Shown in pieces: positions 23,701 through 32,603 of a stretch of DNA of 32,603 nt (position 1 is its first letter; each line of letters begins with the position of its first letter). The stretch covers positions 1 to 32,603 of the forward strand of contig JAIPMN010000666.1 of NCBI GenBank assembly GCA_020650975.1, read 5' to 3'. The notes under the pieces were generated by a model, which saw only the letters and a program-made list of their open reading frames with translations, made no database searches and was not told the DNA's origin. The stretch comes from Apostichopus californicus (lineage: Eukaryota > Echinodermata > Holothuroidea > Aspidochirotida > Stichopodidae). A program made the translations under genes and the position numbers.

Positions 23701-26700
23701 ATGAAAAATATATATGATACACCGTGGTAGAAAGCAACCATAATGTACCCTAGGATGCAACAAACATGAATAATTAAATAATTGCGATAGCAACTGAAGT
23801 GAAATAGTAAAGCATTATTGAAAAGTTGTGAAGTTTAAAATTCACAAAAGTACTAGTTTCAAAGATGGCAGACAAAATTAAATGGTTGCGTGAAAATAAT
23901 CAGCATGTCACAACTTAAGAATGATAAACACCCACACTTAAGAATGATAAACACCCAGCGATATATCTACCCCAATTTGAATGTTAGAAGGACTGACATA
24001 ACCATTCAAGCAGGATCTTCTCCAGAGGCAAACCATACACTTATAAATTATGTTGACGCTTTGCATTTGATAAGCCATTTTTTCTTTTTCTTCATTATTG
24101 CAAGAAAATATGTCAGCTAGCCAATGAAAGTCTTAATGAATCAAAGAATCAAAGAAAAAATATTATGGAAGGAAACTAACCTTTGCAATATGTCTTCGTC
24201 TTTCTGTTTGAACCTCATCTGAACTTCTGTCCGTCCACAGGCGACCTGAGGCAGCTGCTTCTAGTAAGGCATCCATTTTGTTTCTTGTTTGAATTTTTGT
24301 TTCTTCTATCTTCGCAGACTCTTCTTGACTTCTCATCCAAATTTGCCAGGCTAAGAAATATTTCCTCAAAAGATGACCTCTGTAATGTTTGAATGCCGCT
24401 TGGTACTTCCTATTAGAAATAGATCGATAGAGATTCTGTTTTGTTTTCATTCAAATTGTACACACGCTCAAAGTTCGGAGTCATATTTTGATTGAGGATT
24501 TTCAATGCCATTGCAGACTTCATGTATATTCACTTACACTTATCATTATAAATATGACTGATATCTTTTAATCTTACACCAAGTGTCCTCTTTGGTTTGG
24601 TATGTAATGAAATAACTTTGCTTCTTGAACGATGTTGTCAGTTGCCCCTGTGTATGTTTGCTCTATATTCCATGGAGGTCCAATATGCTACAGCAATGTA
24701 CCGCAACATCTTAATTTACTTTGAAATGGTAATTTCATTTGAGAATAGTACATTCTATTCGTAAGATTTCAGTTAACGTTTGTCTCTTTATCTTTAGAAG
24801 TATACAATGAATAATTTGTCTGGTATAGCATTGCAAAATGCTATATAATATGAGCAAATTGCTGTACAAATGCGAATATGAATTGCAGTAGTGTGAACAG
24901 GAACAATAGTACTTTATAACAGACAAACTTCAGAGACTTCAAAACTACTACACAAAATGTAAACACTAAATTATACCCTGGAATATATAAATTATAAACT
25001 TGTTTCATAATTTAGAACTTGTTACCAAACATGAGGTTCAAATCAAATATCCTGTACTACAGATTGCAAAATGGTATTGTATGTCAATTCATCTCCTAAT
25101 TAAGCAGTTATAATTTAAATATCGTAAACACTGCCAGTATATCTGCATATAATTTGAACACAGCATTACCTATGAGATTCTTTAACAAAGATTTCTGCTT
25201 CCTTGCTCTCCTGTTCTGCTTGACAAGCTCTGTGGTAAGCTCGCCAGGCATTCCATGACCTCAAGAGGCATCTCCAATCAGACAATGCTCTTGCTTTGCC
25301 CATCTTCATCCGGCGGTCCAGAACAAGTTCATACCAGGCCTGGAAATGACGATGTTTACACTGCAAGAGATAAACATTGAACAATATAATCAACAGTTTA
25401 AAGGCTAGCAATAGCCTTTCCTGGCAAAGATTTCCCTGCATATCTGATAATAGAGCTAGGAGTAGGGGAGGACAAGGGGTCCTTCACTCAAACAATGACC
25501 ATAGGATCATAGTGTTAAAGGTGACATAAGACAAAACAATTTAACTTACTGCCATCAGATACTGCTTAGCAAAAAGCAATTTGATATTTATACAACGCGA
25601 ACGCTCCGACACAATTGATAGTCGACATCATCATACAACAGAATATTTATTATCATCCCACCGTCAATATATTTTGTGCACTAATAATGCTCTTATAAGA
25701 GCTTATCACACTGAATACAAGGCCTAGCTATAACACCCCTATACCACATAGTCATCTCGTGAAAGATTATTGCCCAACTGAATAAATTGGAGGCATGGTA
25801 TTAGTCTATTGAATAATATTGATAACGAAATGTAAATATAAAATATATTTATCAAAATAAGAAAAACATGGATGGTTATTATGCTAAGGGTCAAGGTTCT
25901 TTTCTGTGGACTACAAAAAAAATGCTTAATATGTTTTGAGTACAATTTTCACTGTATGTTTCTATGGAAACTCTATCAGTCAATATACCAAATTCAAAAG
26001 ATTATTGAGTACATAACAGTTGCTATATTAGTGTCAAATGTTTATTTTTTATGCCTCCTAATCAAAACTATTTGTACCTTCAGCAATTCAGCCTCTTCTT
26101 TAGCGTTCATTTCTATGTTTCTTCTCAAGAGTTCATCTTTCTGCATTTGTAGTTTTCTCTCATCCTCTACCCTCCTCCTAGCTTCCGCTTCCTTCTTAGC
26201 TGCATCTTCTCTTTCCATCTGTAATCGAGCTTCTCCTTCTACCAGTTTTTTACTACAAAATAATGATAATAATAATATTCCACTTTTATATGGCGCTTAT
26301 TACCAGCAATAGGTCTCAAAGCGCTTTACAGACGATATGTTACCCCTGGTCAATGATAACTTGTCCCAGAGACAATCCCTCTAGGCGGCTGCAGTTATAA
26401 ACTGCGCCCAAAAGTTACCTCACAGGTACCCATTTAACCCCTGGTTGGAGAGAGGCAATTGGGATAAAGCATCTTGCCCAAGGACACAACGTAATGAACT
26501 AGGCAGGAGTCGAACCAGCAATCCTTGGATCACGAGTTCAACGCCTTAGCCAATCGTCCACCACGCTCTCCGCGATGCTCTTCTTAAACTCTGTGCAATT
26601 ATGTATAACAGCAGTACAAGGAAAAGTTTTATAATAAATATCCAATCTATTAGCTCGTTCCAGGTTCAGAGTCATAGTCGTAGTCCGTCAACAAATGAAA

Positions 26701-29700
26701 ATACGAAGGAATTGCAGATTGCATGTTTGATATATTGAAATTATTCAGATATTCGACTAAACAATAAGTTATGTTAATGATATTTAAAAGGCCAGACTAA
26801 TGGTGATATGCCTGAGTGAGTCTTGTGGATGCAGAAAACACAACGATTGACATGATGAGAAAGTACCATAGCTGTAACACATAGTCGTTGATGCTTGCAT
26901 GAGTCTTACGGAGGTGGAAAACAGATACAAACGTTTGACATTAAAAAGTATGAACAGCTTTTAATGGAAGTCATTTGCAGGTTTTTGAAATTAAATGAGC
27001 AGTATTCTCATTCTTAAGAACTAACCGTCGCCTTTCATCCTCTTCTCTCCTTCTAGTATCCTGAAGCTCTTTCCTGATGTGGGCCATTTCTTGTTGTATC
27101 TTCATCTCTTCCTGTTGCTTCTGAATTTCCCTCGCCTTTTCTTCTTGCTTCACCATCTGGCGTGCCGTCAACTGGGCGTCCCTATGTGCCCGTCGCTCTT
27201 CTAATAATTGTCTCCGCTTTTGCTCTTGCTTCTCACGATTTTCCTTCACCTTTGAATTACAAAACACAACAGCCGTAACGGAAGAGCCGTACCGAAAATT
27301 ACAACAGTAATGTTTTGGAATGGACAAAAGCAAATCATAAGTAGCTAAAACTACTGTCATAAAAAATTGCAACATTCCTCCAGACCAATCAGACCAATCT
27401 GCTTTTTCAAAGACCAACTGCAGTGACTGCCTGGGAGACATTTTAAACCAACAAAGTCACAACTTGTTTTATTATAACAGGTGTATACTCGAATGCATAC
27501 AAGAATTATTTCCAATTGTGTACACTGTCAGAGGCTGTGATTCCAGGGGTGCAGCATTTTCAGATAGTTATTGGCTTCTGTTTGAGATTTTGAAGCGCAT
27601 ACATTACACATGTAAGAAAAGAGGAATTATTGTTATTTTACTCTGTGGGTTATCACATCTGAGAGCCACTGAAAGACTTCTTGTCCTCTCATAGTGAGCT
27701 TAAAGGATGGAAATACATATCAGAGGGAGATGTTAAGTTCTCCAGAATGTTTACTAAACCCTAGGGGTACCTGAGGACTTCAGCTGTGGAATTGTCACAT
27801 TTCAGATGTTTACTTTAAGCACAAAAATACACTCGAGAGAGGAAATAATTCAATTTAATTGGAATGCTCCATTGGGGGATTCAAGGGAAGAAGCCCTCAG
27901 AATCTATAGCATCTTAAGATATTTCATGAAGTTCTACTTTGATTTTGCAACAAGGGGTGGGGCAAGTGCCCCCTTGTCCCTATGGATGCCCATGTTGTCA
28001 AAAGATTAACTAGTATTGATATTTATTCAGTAATTATCTACATTTTTTTCAGTTATTTATTTCCAGTATAAATATAAACAGGACATCAAAAGTGAGTACG
28101 TAATAAGAAAACATTATTTTAAAATGTTAGTGTACAAAAAAAAAAAGATTTAACTACGATACTGTTCCTACGGAAATAGAGTCTGAATTCATATTTACCT
28201 TTTGCTGTCGTGCTGCCATTGTTACTCTAGGATCCTTCTTCTTCTTGCTTGGATTTAAGCCAAGGTCTTTCTTCACTGCTTCTTCTCCCATGTCTTTCTC
28301 CAGCAGACCATCCAGGATTTCCTGCACAGTCCTCCCATCATCTCTAGATTCAATGTCTCGATAGATAGCTTTAAAAAAAAAAGAGATAAAACATGCTAAC
28401 TATTTTGTTTTCTTATATTACAAAATACAAATAATACAATCTTTGTTTATTCATGGTGTTAGCAGCTGAAGTAAACACAACTATATGCTCTGTGAGATTT
28501 GACTAAACAAATTTAAAATTGCTAGAAATGTTAAAAAGTTGAACCTTTCCCTTCTTATTTTCCGAGATTAAGCATTTTATTATTATGTTTCTGTACCCAA
28601 GTATAAGATACCAGTATCTGCTTTAAACAATACATTCAGTTGGATCTTGTTGGGTATACTCGTGTGATGCCAAACTTACTGTTTTAAGCACATGAATGCA
28701 TAGTACATGTTAATCCAACTTCTGAACTTTGAGCTATCAGACTAATGAATAAAAGGAGTAAGGTCTTGTATAGTTTTAGCAGACTTGTCAGTTTGTGACA
28801 CTAACAAATTATTAAACTGGAATGTACCATCAAGTATAAGACCAGAGAAATGCTATAATAGTTCTACTCCAATTACCTTGTCAGTGAAGTGTTGGGGTAC
28901 CTTATTGATCTGGACTCGAATACAAATATTCAATTTTTTTTTTTTGGGGGGGGGGGGTTTGTCTGCAATTCATGTTGGAGGCAGCTGGTAGAATACTGGA
29001 TTTATTTAGGATACCAGAGTTAATTTTGCATTACATTGGAGGCATACATCCATGCTGCTCAATTCAGTCCATTGTACAAAAAACAACAACAATTACTGAA
29101 GCACTACAGCAGCCAAAGGAAGAATGAGATCCTTTGTTTTAATGAAACTGTTTCTATTATTACAAATGCATCTTTCAGAAGAGTGTTGCTAAAAATATTA
29201 ACACTATTTCAATGACATACCATCAGAAGATGGGCCATTATACAAGTGCAGCATTCCTGGATCATTTTCATCTAAGAGTTGTTCCCAATGGCTCAAGAGA
29301 TCTGTCTTCTGTGAAGCTGATTCCTTTGGACTTTTCCCTTCATCAAGAAGATAGATATCATCATCATCATCATCATCATCATCGTCTAAGTTACACTTTT
29401 CTGCCATCCATTGTGTCAAAAGATCTTGAGCTGTTTATTGAAGAATGAAGGATAGGGGAAAAGAATTAAGAAAGGATATTAAACAAGGGATACAATCAAT
29501 TGGGGTCATGGGAGGGCTCAGGAAGAAGGACATTTCAGACAGAAGTAACTGAAAATCCTTAAGATATGTTTAAGAGTCAAGATTACAGATGAATTTAATT
29601 TTAACAGATTAACAAAATTAACAAGGACAAGATGAGCCAATTTAACAGAGTACTCTTTGAAAAGTTGGAGGGAAACCCTGGATTTTGATTTCGAAGAAAG

Positions 29701-31661
29701 ACTACCAATATATTTTATCACTGTAATTAAGACAAAATATATGGATCTAATTGCATCTTTAACATTTCCCACTGTATAGATAATTTTATAAACTGTACAA
29801 TATTTCATAAATATAAACAGTTACCCTCATTGTATGCTGCATCGTGGTCCTTCAGGGCATCAATAGTAGCTAGGGCTCCGACGTGACCATTGGACTGATA
29901 ATCTCTTCCTTTTGATTTTCCTTTGCCAAAGGTTATAGCAGTGGCTTCATCAGATGCTTGTTCAACTTTCTGCAGAGACCAGTAAACAAATCTTTTAAGA
30001 TCTTCCATTAAATAGTTATCGTTATCGTTCGTACAGTACTGTACAGTAATGGACAGTACAGTACAGTATAGTACAGTACAGTACTGTACATCACAGTACT
30101 GTACAATATTGTACTGTACAGTACAGTGAAGTATAGTACAGTACAGTGGAGTATAGTAGAGTAGTGCCATGGTTCTCAAACTTGCAGGTTTATAATTTAT
30201 TAACTTTGTGTTTTAGAAATTAACACAACAGTTCATTTTATGAAGAAATTAGTGTCCTGATTGGCTCAAGGTGCTGCACTTATTATCAACTCTAGGTTAA
30301 ATCAATTTACATGCTGTAGATACCACTAAATTGAATCAGAAAGGTTCTAAATGTCAATTGATCAGTTTCTATATTAGGTTCTAAACTCAATCAAGTCTAC
30401 AGAATTTAGTTATACCATCCTTGAGGTTAATACTCAGCTTCTATATTGCAAACCAATGCCTCCAGTAATGAAAATATGTCTACTTTTATCAGCTTTCCAA
30501 AAATACTGTACATAGATTGAGTTCAGGCACAGCATTCATTAGGTAATAAGTTATCATTCAAATTTTGTATACATAGCAGTTTTCATTACTCCCATGTTTT
30601 TTTTTATTTTTTAAACAAAATAGGCGACTTATATAGTTCTGATGTACAAAATATATACATCTTTGCACTTGCATTGCAAGTTGATCATTTACATAGTATT
30701 TTGAGGTGATGATGTATTCCCTGTTCATGGAAGTGGACTTGTGATCTAAGGATTACAGGTTCGAGTCCTGGCCAGATCATTGCGTTGTGTCCTTGGGCAA
30801 GGCACTTTATCTCCATTGCCTCTCTTCACCCAGGTGTATAAATGGGGACCTGCGAGGTAACTTGTAAATATAGTTGCGTGCGCCGGTTTGTGGCTGCACC
30901 CTATGGGAAGTCCCCCGGGGGACACGTGGTTGTGGTGCACTGTGGTGCCCCAGGAGAGATTGATTGAATTGTGCACACTTTGGTGTGTATGTGTGTTAAG
31001 TTACCAATGACCAGGGTTGTAAAGTCGTGTGAGAGGGCCCTGGCCCTGAACAAGACTGTAAACCCAAATAAATAAATTAAATAAATAAAACAAAGACAGA
31101 AGTACAACTCACCTTCAACCAAGATTGAACGTCATCAGCTGGTAGAGGCTTCTGAACATAGAAAAGACAATAGCAATTAGAACTCTATCATAGCTTGTAA
31201 ATTTTAGCACTTGAATTAATAAGCTCTGTATATAAGCAAGGAGAAATGTACAAGTACTAAACATGGCGTGTACATACATGTATGCATTGAAGCTGTCCTG
31301 TAATGTAAACTCCAGTAAATGGGTATTAAAGAGACTCAAGAAAGTGCTTGAGAATTTACAAAATTCATGTACTATTTTAGCTGTTTCCACAACACTGTGT
31401 AGATATTTAACAATTTGAAATTCCAATGTTGTGCCAATGTTGTGCAAGTTAGTTAGATCCATAGTTGGTCAAACAACCTACAGTATACATGTGTGTATCA
31501 TTGCAAAGCTATACCTACCTAGGCCTATCCTATAAAACAGATCTATAACACAACTTCTATAATATATTCTAGGGAATATGCAATGTTACAGCAATAGTAA
31601 AATAGGCCAAAATATCAGTAAATTACAGTACCCTCAAAGTGGAAAGTAGCATTATGATCAT
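17659..31661 (-). CDS. CCDC191: CCDC191-like coiled-coil protein with SFI1-type Trp repeats, 17 coding exons
   Basis: Exons: 31661-31632 (tentative), 31151-31113, 29969-29825, 29430-29221, 28368-28199, 27249-27026, 26252-26078, 25360-25170, 24409-24181, 23482-23130, 22592-22353, 22008-21896, 20987-20905, 20680-20579, 20122-19826, 18806-18652, 17794-17659. All have GT..AG borders and matching phases, totalling 2892 nt (963 residues plus TAA). Residues 11-70 hold a WLKKVEQAS-type start; about 199-331 and 707-770 are E/K/R-rich coiled coil; 472-590 is a Ser-rich linker; 590-640 is a Gln-rich coil. F/W-x-x-W motifs cluster at 332-420 (W340, W367, W370, W416) and 780-930 (W865, W895, W929). The end reads VASLLPDF. 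The domain order and length fit CCDC191 as I recall it. SFI1-type repeats bind centrin in other proteins; centriole/cilium localisation here is inferred. The true start is uncertain. Confidence 0.85.
17795..18651 (-). other. Intron 16 of the CCDC191-like gene
   Basis: AT-rich; GATCCAGGAAAGAAG near 17833 matches 10668, and 18225-18280 is a G/T-rich tract. No exon-like frame was seen. Confidence 0.5.
18652..18806 (-). CDS. CCDC191-like exon 16 (SFI1-like repeats)
   Basis: The acceptor is TTTGCCACAG and the donor CATAG|GTAAGT. It encodes YGHYLSIQYQRARRHYGTHL and KVKLFKAWQDYITNEK, ending VDHNHR. It is one full repeat ending in FxxW. Confidence 0.87.
18807..19825 (-). other. Intron 15 of the CCDC191-like gene
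   Basis: AT-rich and without exon-like frames; it contains SINE-like sequence at about 19500-19655. Confidence 0.5.
19520..19655 (-). repeat. Short SINE-like element, copy A
   Basis: The minus strand reads TAGCAATCGGGAGGTTCGGG, AGTAAGGTGGG, TTTTTCAT and AATCTACGGTCTTCC. It matches 21257-21376 apart from about 17 bp missing after the B-box-like region. Confidence 0.5.
19826..20122 (-). CDS. CCDC191-like exon 15 (SFI1-like repeats)
   Basis: The acceptor is T10 then CATGCAG and the donor AAACAG|GTGAGC, phase 0 at both ends. It encodes RELERKQRQEKVAEMSSRA, then HYRFSLLRNYGLKPWRKL, HQHWQVAVDHHS, LLQTYLLPWHRY and LLQRSLNSWKQ: four Trp-bearing helices. Confidence 0.88.
20579..20680 (-). CDS. CCDC191-like exon 14
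   Basis: The acceptor is GCCCTACAG and the donor AAGCAG|GTGAGC, phase 0 at both ends. It encodes AQLRAEEERKVAEEEG and KKKAEMDKRKERKRLEKQ, continuing the charged helix. Confidence 0.85.
20905..20987 (-). CDS. CCDC191-like exon 13
   Basis: The acceptor is CTTTTGTAG and the donor AAATTG|GTGGGT. It encodes GMGERAALRAQRKAERE and EKIREKEEEKL, an E/K/R single-helix type segment. The exon is too short to show as a long open frame. Confidence 0.83.
21257..21376 (+). repeat. Short SINE-like element, copy B
   Basis: Reads TAGCATCTGGGAGGTTGTGG, GTTCCATCCCTGGC (B-box-like), AGTAAGGTGGG, CTTTTCAT and GATCTATGG. It lies in intron 12 of the CCDC191-like gene, opposite to the gene. The rest of that intron has no exon-like frame. 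Confidence 0.55.
21896..22008 (-). CDS. CCDC191-like exon 12
   Basis: The acceptor is GTCATCAG and the donor GAAAG|GTAGGT. It encodes TSDSDSVGTPSSALRTERTT and then SGQRTAKQPPLLK, a Ser/Thr linker. Joined to exon 13 it gives PPLLKGMGERA. Confidence 0.82.
22353..22592 (-). CDS. CCDC191-like exon 11 (Gln-rich coil)
   Basis: The acceptor is CACTGCAG and the donor GAAAG|GTAAGA. It encodes YANQQKMLMEQRKQLDEQK, RLIQDLQAGQREQLIKMQIQ, then a Gly/Asn/Ser-rich stretch to SQLTSE. The first half is a parallel coiled-coil type helix. Confidence 0.85.
23130..23482 (-). CDS. CCDC191-like exon 10 (Ser-rich linker)
   Basis: The acceptor is TTCCTGATAG and the donor CACAG|GTAAGT. It encodes a Ser/Thr-rich linker (VKSAPSTPSSVVSTSS), then KHAWQVTRKHLKLTPEEMA and an acidic tail to NFEHR. 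The longest exon (353 nt); low-complexity, probably disordered. Confidence 0.83.
24181..24409 (-). CDS. CCDC191-like exon 9 (SFI1-like repeats)
   Basis: The acceptor is TTTCTAATAG and the donor GCAAAG|GTTAGT. It encodes KYQAAFKHYRGHLLRKYFLA, then WQIWM, followed by a charged helix and SSDEVQTERRRHIAK. The LLxxYFxxW pattern matches the SFI1-type repeat. Confidence 0.88.
24410..25169 (-). other. Intron 8 of the CCDC191-like gene
   Basis: AT-rich, no exon-like frame and no repeats recognised. Confidence 0.5.
25170..25360 (-). CDS. CCDC191-like exon 8 (SFI1-like repeats)
   Basis: The acceptor is CTCTTGCAG and the donor CATAG|GTAATG. It encodes CKHRHFQAWYELVLDRR, GKARALSDWRCLLRSWNAW, then an acidic helix. 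This Trp-rich block is the most recognisable family signature here. Confidence 0.9.
26078..26252 (-). CDS. CCDC191-like exon 7 (coiled coil)
   Basis: The acceptor is TATTTTGTAG, 6 bp from the (ATT)n tail of an upstream SINE, and the donor is CTGAAG|GTACAA. It encodes KKLVEGEARLQ...KKEAEARRRVEDERK...EEAELLK, continuing the coiled coil. Only this frame is open and phase-compatible on both sides. Confidence 0.85.
26258..26577 (-). mobile_element. tRNA-derived SINE with (ATT)n tail
   Basis: On the minus strand: A-box-like TGGCTAAGGCG (26552-26542), B box GGTTCGACTCC (26516-26506), core GTTGTGTCCTTGGGCAAG, then AAAGCGCTTTGAGACC and a tail of ATT repeats ending about 26259. The AAAGCGCTTTGAG type end resembles CR1/L2-clade LINE tails, which would supply its retrotransposition partner (inferred). 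It lies within intron 6, same strand as the gene, tail toward exon 7. Confidence 0.8.
27026..27249 (-). CDS. CCDC191-like exon 6 (coiled coil)
   Basis: The acceptor is TTCAAAG and the donor CGACG|GTTAGT, phase 0 to 2. It encodes VKENREKQEQKRRQLLEERR and continues as a charged Gln/Glu/Arg/Lys helix to RREEDERR. It is a classic long coiled coil with no other domain. Confidence 0.87.
27250..28198 (-). other. Intron 5 of the CCDC191-like gene
   Basis: Contains a GC-rich scrap near 27950-27995 (GGGGCAAGTGCCCCCTTG) like the end of an old transposable element. No other coding frame was supported. Confidence 0.4.
28199..28368 (-). CDS. CCDC191-like exon 5
   Basis: The acceptor is a T9 tract then AAAG, and the donor is CAAAAG|GTAAAT. 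It encodes AIYRDIESRDDG, VQEILDGLLEKD, LGLNPSKKKKDPRVTMAARQQK, i.e. a basic NP..KKKKDPR segment entering the coiled coil. Confidence 0.85.
28934..28957. repeat. T12 then G12 homopolymer tract
   Basis: Twelve T followed directly by twelve G on the plus strand, within intron 4. Poly-A and poly-C on the transcribed strand. Confidence 0.85.
29221..29430 (-). CDS. CCDC191-like exon 4 (poly-Asp)
   Basis: The acceptor is AATAAACAG and the donor GATG|GTATGT. It encodes AQDLLTQWMAEKCNL, a run of ten Asp (mostly GAT repeats), then IYLLDEGK...LLSHWEQLLDENDPG...NGPSSD. The GAT run is probably length-variable. Confidence 0.85.
29825..29969 (-). CDS. CCDC191-like exon 3
   Basis: The acceptor is GTCTCTGCAG and the donor GAGG|GTAACT. 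It encodes KVEQASDEA...GKGKSKGRD...TIDALKDHDAAYNE, ending in phase 1. The DHDAAYNEAQDLL junction with exon 4 looks like a conserved acidic helix. Confidence 0.85.
30030..30168. repeat. ACAGT-type microsatellite, self-complementary
   Basis: Tandem ACAGT units interleaved with their near complement (ACTGT), so long stretches such as GTACAGTACAGTACTGTAC are inverted repeats. It sits in intron 2 about 60 nt upstream of exon 3 (in gene direction). Confidence 0.85.
30720..31090 (+). mobile_element. tRNA-derived SINE, AAATA-type tail
   Basis: B box GGTTCGAGTCC at 30758-30768; the core GTTGTGTCCTTGGGCAAG and following GCCTCTCT...GAGGTAACTT match the SINE at 26258-26577. The 3' part differs and the tail is (AAATA)n at 31060-31090. 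Inserted in intron 2 opposite to the gene. The A box is not clear, so the 5' end is uncertain. Confidence 0.7.
31113..31151 (-). CDS. CCDC191-like exon 2
   Basis: The acceptor is TATGTTCAG and the donor TTGAAG|GTGAGT, phase 0 at both ends. It encodes KPLPADDVQSWLK; joined to exon 3 it gives QSWLKKVEQASDEA, the conserved N-terminal start of the family. Confidence 0.75.
31632..31661 (-). CDS. CCDC191-like tentative first coding exon
   Basis: A T-tract acceptor (TTTTTCAG) precedes GATGATCATAATG; reading ATG ATC ATA ATG ... TTG AGG gives MIIMLLSTLR and ends in phase 0 at AGG|GTACTG, as exon 2 requires. The donor is weak (GTACTG). An unseen upstream exon could change the start. Confidence 0.35.
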
Positions 31662-32603
31662 CCTGAAAAAAAAAAAATGTGTTTTGGGGATACTGCTATC
31701 ACAAACGGTTCTGACTATATATAGTTGCTGTATGAATGCTACTAGGCTTGCCTTTATACCTTTATAACACTACTTTAAGTACAAATAATCTTTTTAAAGG
31801 ATACAGAAATGGCAATCTCTCTGATTTTTCACTCTTGTTAAATAGCTTTACACTCCAACCTAATGATTTTGTCCATTGTTGATACTCAAGGTGGAAAACC
31901 GCTCCTTCATAACACAAATTCATTGCTAAAGTAGTATGTAGTGTAACAAGTAAAACCAAAACGGTACGATTGTAGTGGAAATTTGGAAACATTTGTATAA
32001 TATTTCAGCATTAAACTGAAGTGTATGTTACTGCTGATAGAGCCTCACTATACAGGCATTTACTCAAATGTTGCACAGGTCCACAGTAGGCCTAGAACAC
32101 AGTTTACTTTGTGATGAAATGGGAATGTTTGTTAGAATTCTCTTTTCTTATTTACAACCAAATGTGGCTGTTCGATACTTGTGCAAATTTGCCGTATTTT
32201 AAATGGCGAACATACAGAAAGAGACGTTCAACTTTGCTGTAATAGTGCTTAACTTTGTTAGACCATACTGATATTCGTAATAATTATAACAGAATAATGT
32301 TAGGCCTATGGCTAATTCTGGTAAGTTACCGAAATAATTCCTGAAGTGACTTTGTTTTGAACACTACCTTGGGCCAGGCTAGTATCATTTAGAGTTTATA
32401 TAAAAAAAATTGCTCATTTTCATTATGGCTGTAAAGCCTGTACTGAAAGATACGTTATCAATATGACATTATAAACACCCCGTGTGGCGTAGAATACCAT
32501 ACATACACGAGTTCACAATGTAACGCTGCATTGAACCCTGAGCCTATCCGTCATGTTATACCTACAGTACACTAGTTGCGCGAAAATATCAATTTAAAGG
32601 CGT
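31662..32603. other. Upstream region of the CCDC191-like gene, start not resolved
   Basis: AT-rich, no clear exon. The minus-strand transcript must begin here or beyond. No TATA box with a convincing partner was seen. A plus-strand ATG GCT AAT TCT G|GTAAGT at 32308 is the only exon-like start. Confidence 0.4.

Noticed and set aside
25872..26312. 146-codon plus-strand frame
   Set aside because: It is the antisense shadow of exon 7 of the CCDC191-like gene plus the SINE tail.
29212..29448. Plus-strand frame with a His run
   Set aside because: Antisense of the poly-Asp codon repeat of exon 4.
30758..30768. A functional tRNA gene
   Set aside because: Only a B box is clear; there is no cloverleaf, and the sequence continues into a SINE body.

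Overview
The window looks like nuclear DNA of an invertebrate animal. Genes are cut into short exons with GT..AG introns, the sequence is AT-rich, and tRNA-derived SINEs, microsatellites and diverged tandem duplications are common. An F-type lectin gene next to a conserved ciliary/centrosomal-type coiled-coil gene suits an invertebrate deuterostome such as an echinoderm. The species is an inference and was not tested.

Two genes can be reconstructed exon by exon, both on the minus strand. (1) A secreted F-type lectin (fucolectin) gene has five coding exons between 3820 and 933. They join in frame to 181 residues: a signal peptide, a short cysteine-containing stretch and one F-type lectin (FTP) domain. 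A likely non-coding leader exon at 5659-5617 sits behind a TATA box, with a 1.8 kb intron before the coding part. The canonical fucose-binding residues are degenerate. (2) A CCDC191-like gene has its stop codon at 17661-17659 and exons up to about 31.66 kb. Sixteen well-supported coding exons plus one tentative first exon join with consistent phases to about 963 residues. The protein has Glu/Lys/Arg-rich coiled coils and two blocks of Trp-rich, SFI1-like helical repeats, which suggests a centrosome/cilium role.

The remainder is non-coding. At 1-930 there is pyrimidine-rich and GC-rich repeat sequence and a tandem duplication of the 3' end of the lectin gene. From 5.7 to 9.7 kb I see no gene, only a perfect 16-bp inverted repeat at 7261-7306. 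From 9.7 to 12.3 kb there is a block of diverged repeats, including a four-copy array of about 185 bp. From 12.3 to 17.3 kb there is mostly unique AT-rich DNA plus direct repeats, one of which duplicates the 3' flank of the CCDC191-like gene. Introns of that gene carry two SINEs that share a head and core but have different tails, a small SINE pair, a palindromic ACAGT microsatellite and a T12G12 tract.

The two genes share no evident pathway. No bacterial-type operon, CRISPR array or viral gene was seen. No clear new biological system was found. The best leads are the degenerate lectin site, the SINE tail that abuts a splice acceptor, and the duplicated 3' gene ends.
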